Shown piece after piece: positions 63,267-64,000 of a DNA stretch of 64,000 bases (positions are counted from its first letter, which is position 1; every line of letters starts with the position of its first letter). Where the stretch lies: assembly GCF_000143415.4 (NCBI RefSeq), contig NW_003314378.1, forward strand, positions 265,039 through 329,038, written 5' to 3'. Below the pieces are notes generated by a model. That model had not been told where the DNA came from. It ran no database searches and saw nothing but the letters and a program-made list of their open reading frames with translations. The stretch comes from Selaginella moellendorffii (lineage: Eukaryota > Streptophyta > Lycopodiopsida > Selaginellales > Selaginellaceae). Position numbers and translations under genes: made by a program.

Positions 63267-64000
63267 TCAGTAGTAGTTTCCAATCTTTCGGTGGTGCACG
63301 GCAGTTCTAGCGTCTGGCTTTGAGACACTGCCCTCGGTGGCGTGAGCGTAGATGATCCAGTGATCGCTCACTTCCATTCGAGTCACCACTGTGCACTCGA
63401 GATAAGCTAGAGCATCCACCAGGATGGGACACGAATTTTTTCCAACAGTCCATTCCACTCCTTCGAAGCGATCGGCTGTAGCGGCAAAAATCACAGAGAG
63501 ATTCTTAGTAGCATTAGACGGTAGTGCTCTGGTGATGCTTACCCCCAGGAGGAAAACGTTTTAGAAAGTGTTTCATTAGTTTTGTGGAGTTTCCTTCTTC
63601 CAAACAGTTGAGGACGAAGTTGTCACCAACCTGTGAGTAAAATCTAAGCTTAGGGACATCAAATAAAAGAGATGGACGAACCTGCATGAGAGACTCGATA
63701 GCTCTGTCTTTGGCGACTGCTATGGTAATGCCTAGAGGTTTGAAGCTAGCCTGCTCGGATAATCACCCAGTCAGTTGTAGAATCTCAAGGCAAAGTTTTG
63801 TTTTATTACCTGGGACACCCAAGATGCGATCATAGCTCCTTTTGTTGAGCCTTTAAAGGCAGTCACGACGTAGATCCCGCCTGACACTCGAGCTATTGCC
63901 TTGGCAACATTCACAGGCATCTGTGTCTTTTTGGCTTCAATGACTTTCTTTTGAGAAAGCAGTTGTCCCAAGTCCGTGCCTGCTTCTTCAAATTGTTGAT
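63267..64000 (-). CDS. FLV: Flavodiiron protein (FLV), 3' end, flavin reductase-like domain
   Basis: Four exons on the minus strand: 64000-63810 (open at the window edge), 63750-63682, 63630-63543 and 63475-63267, with introns of 59, 51 and 67 bp and GT-AG ends; phases join without a break. The roughly 185 residues form the C-terminal flavin reductase-like domain special to photosynthetic class C flavodiiron proteins: GGIYVVTAFKGSTKGAMIAS, WVSQASFKPLGITIAVAKDR, AIESLMQVGD, LMKHFLKRFPPG, DALAYLECTVV and DHWIIYAHATEG, ending TAVHHRKIGNYY. These plastid proteins reduce oxygen to water downstream of photosystem I and protect it in changing light. FLVA and FLVB cannot be told apart from this end. 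The diiron and flavodoxin domains lie beyond 64000. Confidence 0.92.

Noticed and set aside
1-64000. CRISPR arrays, operons, rRNA or tRNA genes
   Set aside because: No regularly spaced short repeats, no tRNA-like cloverleaf and no rRNA sequence noticed; the DNA is eukaryotic.

Overview
The window is plant nuclear DNA, most probably from the lycophyte Selaginella (moellendorffii-like). Three things point there: introns of only 44-67 bp, a plastid flavodiiron protein gene (a family kept in non-flowering plants and lost in angiosperms), and a compact genome mixed with Copia retroelements.

From base 1 to about 60,275 the DNA is a degenerate tandem array of seven copies (called A-G) of one unit of about 8.2-8.4 kb. 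Ancestral order in a unit: a PP2C phosphatase gene (PPTC7-like), an LRR-like remnant, a xyloglucan-type fucosyltransferase (FUT, GT37), a small secreted-peptide gene with an IDA-like C-terminus, an old Copia remnant (integrase tail on one strand, RNase H on the other), a PPR-E fragment, and a germin-like protein (GLP) gene on the opposite strand. Units A-D run forward (FUT at 39, 12956, 21105 and 29572). A 15.2 kb stretch (36688-51851) is inverted, so two further units read backwards there. A last forward copy ends with the GLP at 58881-59546.

The parts of the unit have aged differently. GLP is intact in five of seven copies and the peptide ORF in six of seven. FUT is full length only in copy A. 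PP2C, PPR and LRR are broken in every copy. Two Copia elements invaded the array. Copia-1 (6434-10805) is inserted in PP2C-A, has LTRs, a primer binding site and a 5-bp target duplication, and carries two internally inverted blocks. Copia-2 (48311-51850 plus 35787-36687) was cut in two by the 15 kb inversion, which cut a GLP gene at its other breakpoint.

Right of the array lies about 1.4 kb of AT-rich DNA without a recognisable gene. Then come two single-copy genes on the minus strand: plastid phosphoserine aminotransferase (61703-63013, one exon) and the 3' end of a flavodiiron protein gene (63267-64000, four exons, running off the window).

The array genes concern the cell wall and apoplast: wall fucosylation, apoplastic germin-like proteins and a putative secreted signal. 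Nothing in the sequence shows that they work together.
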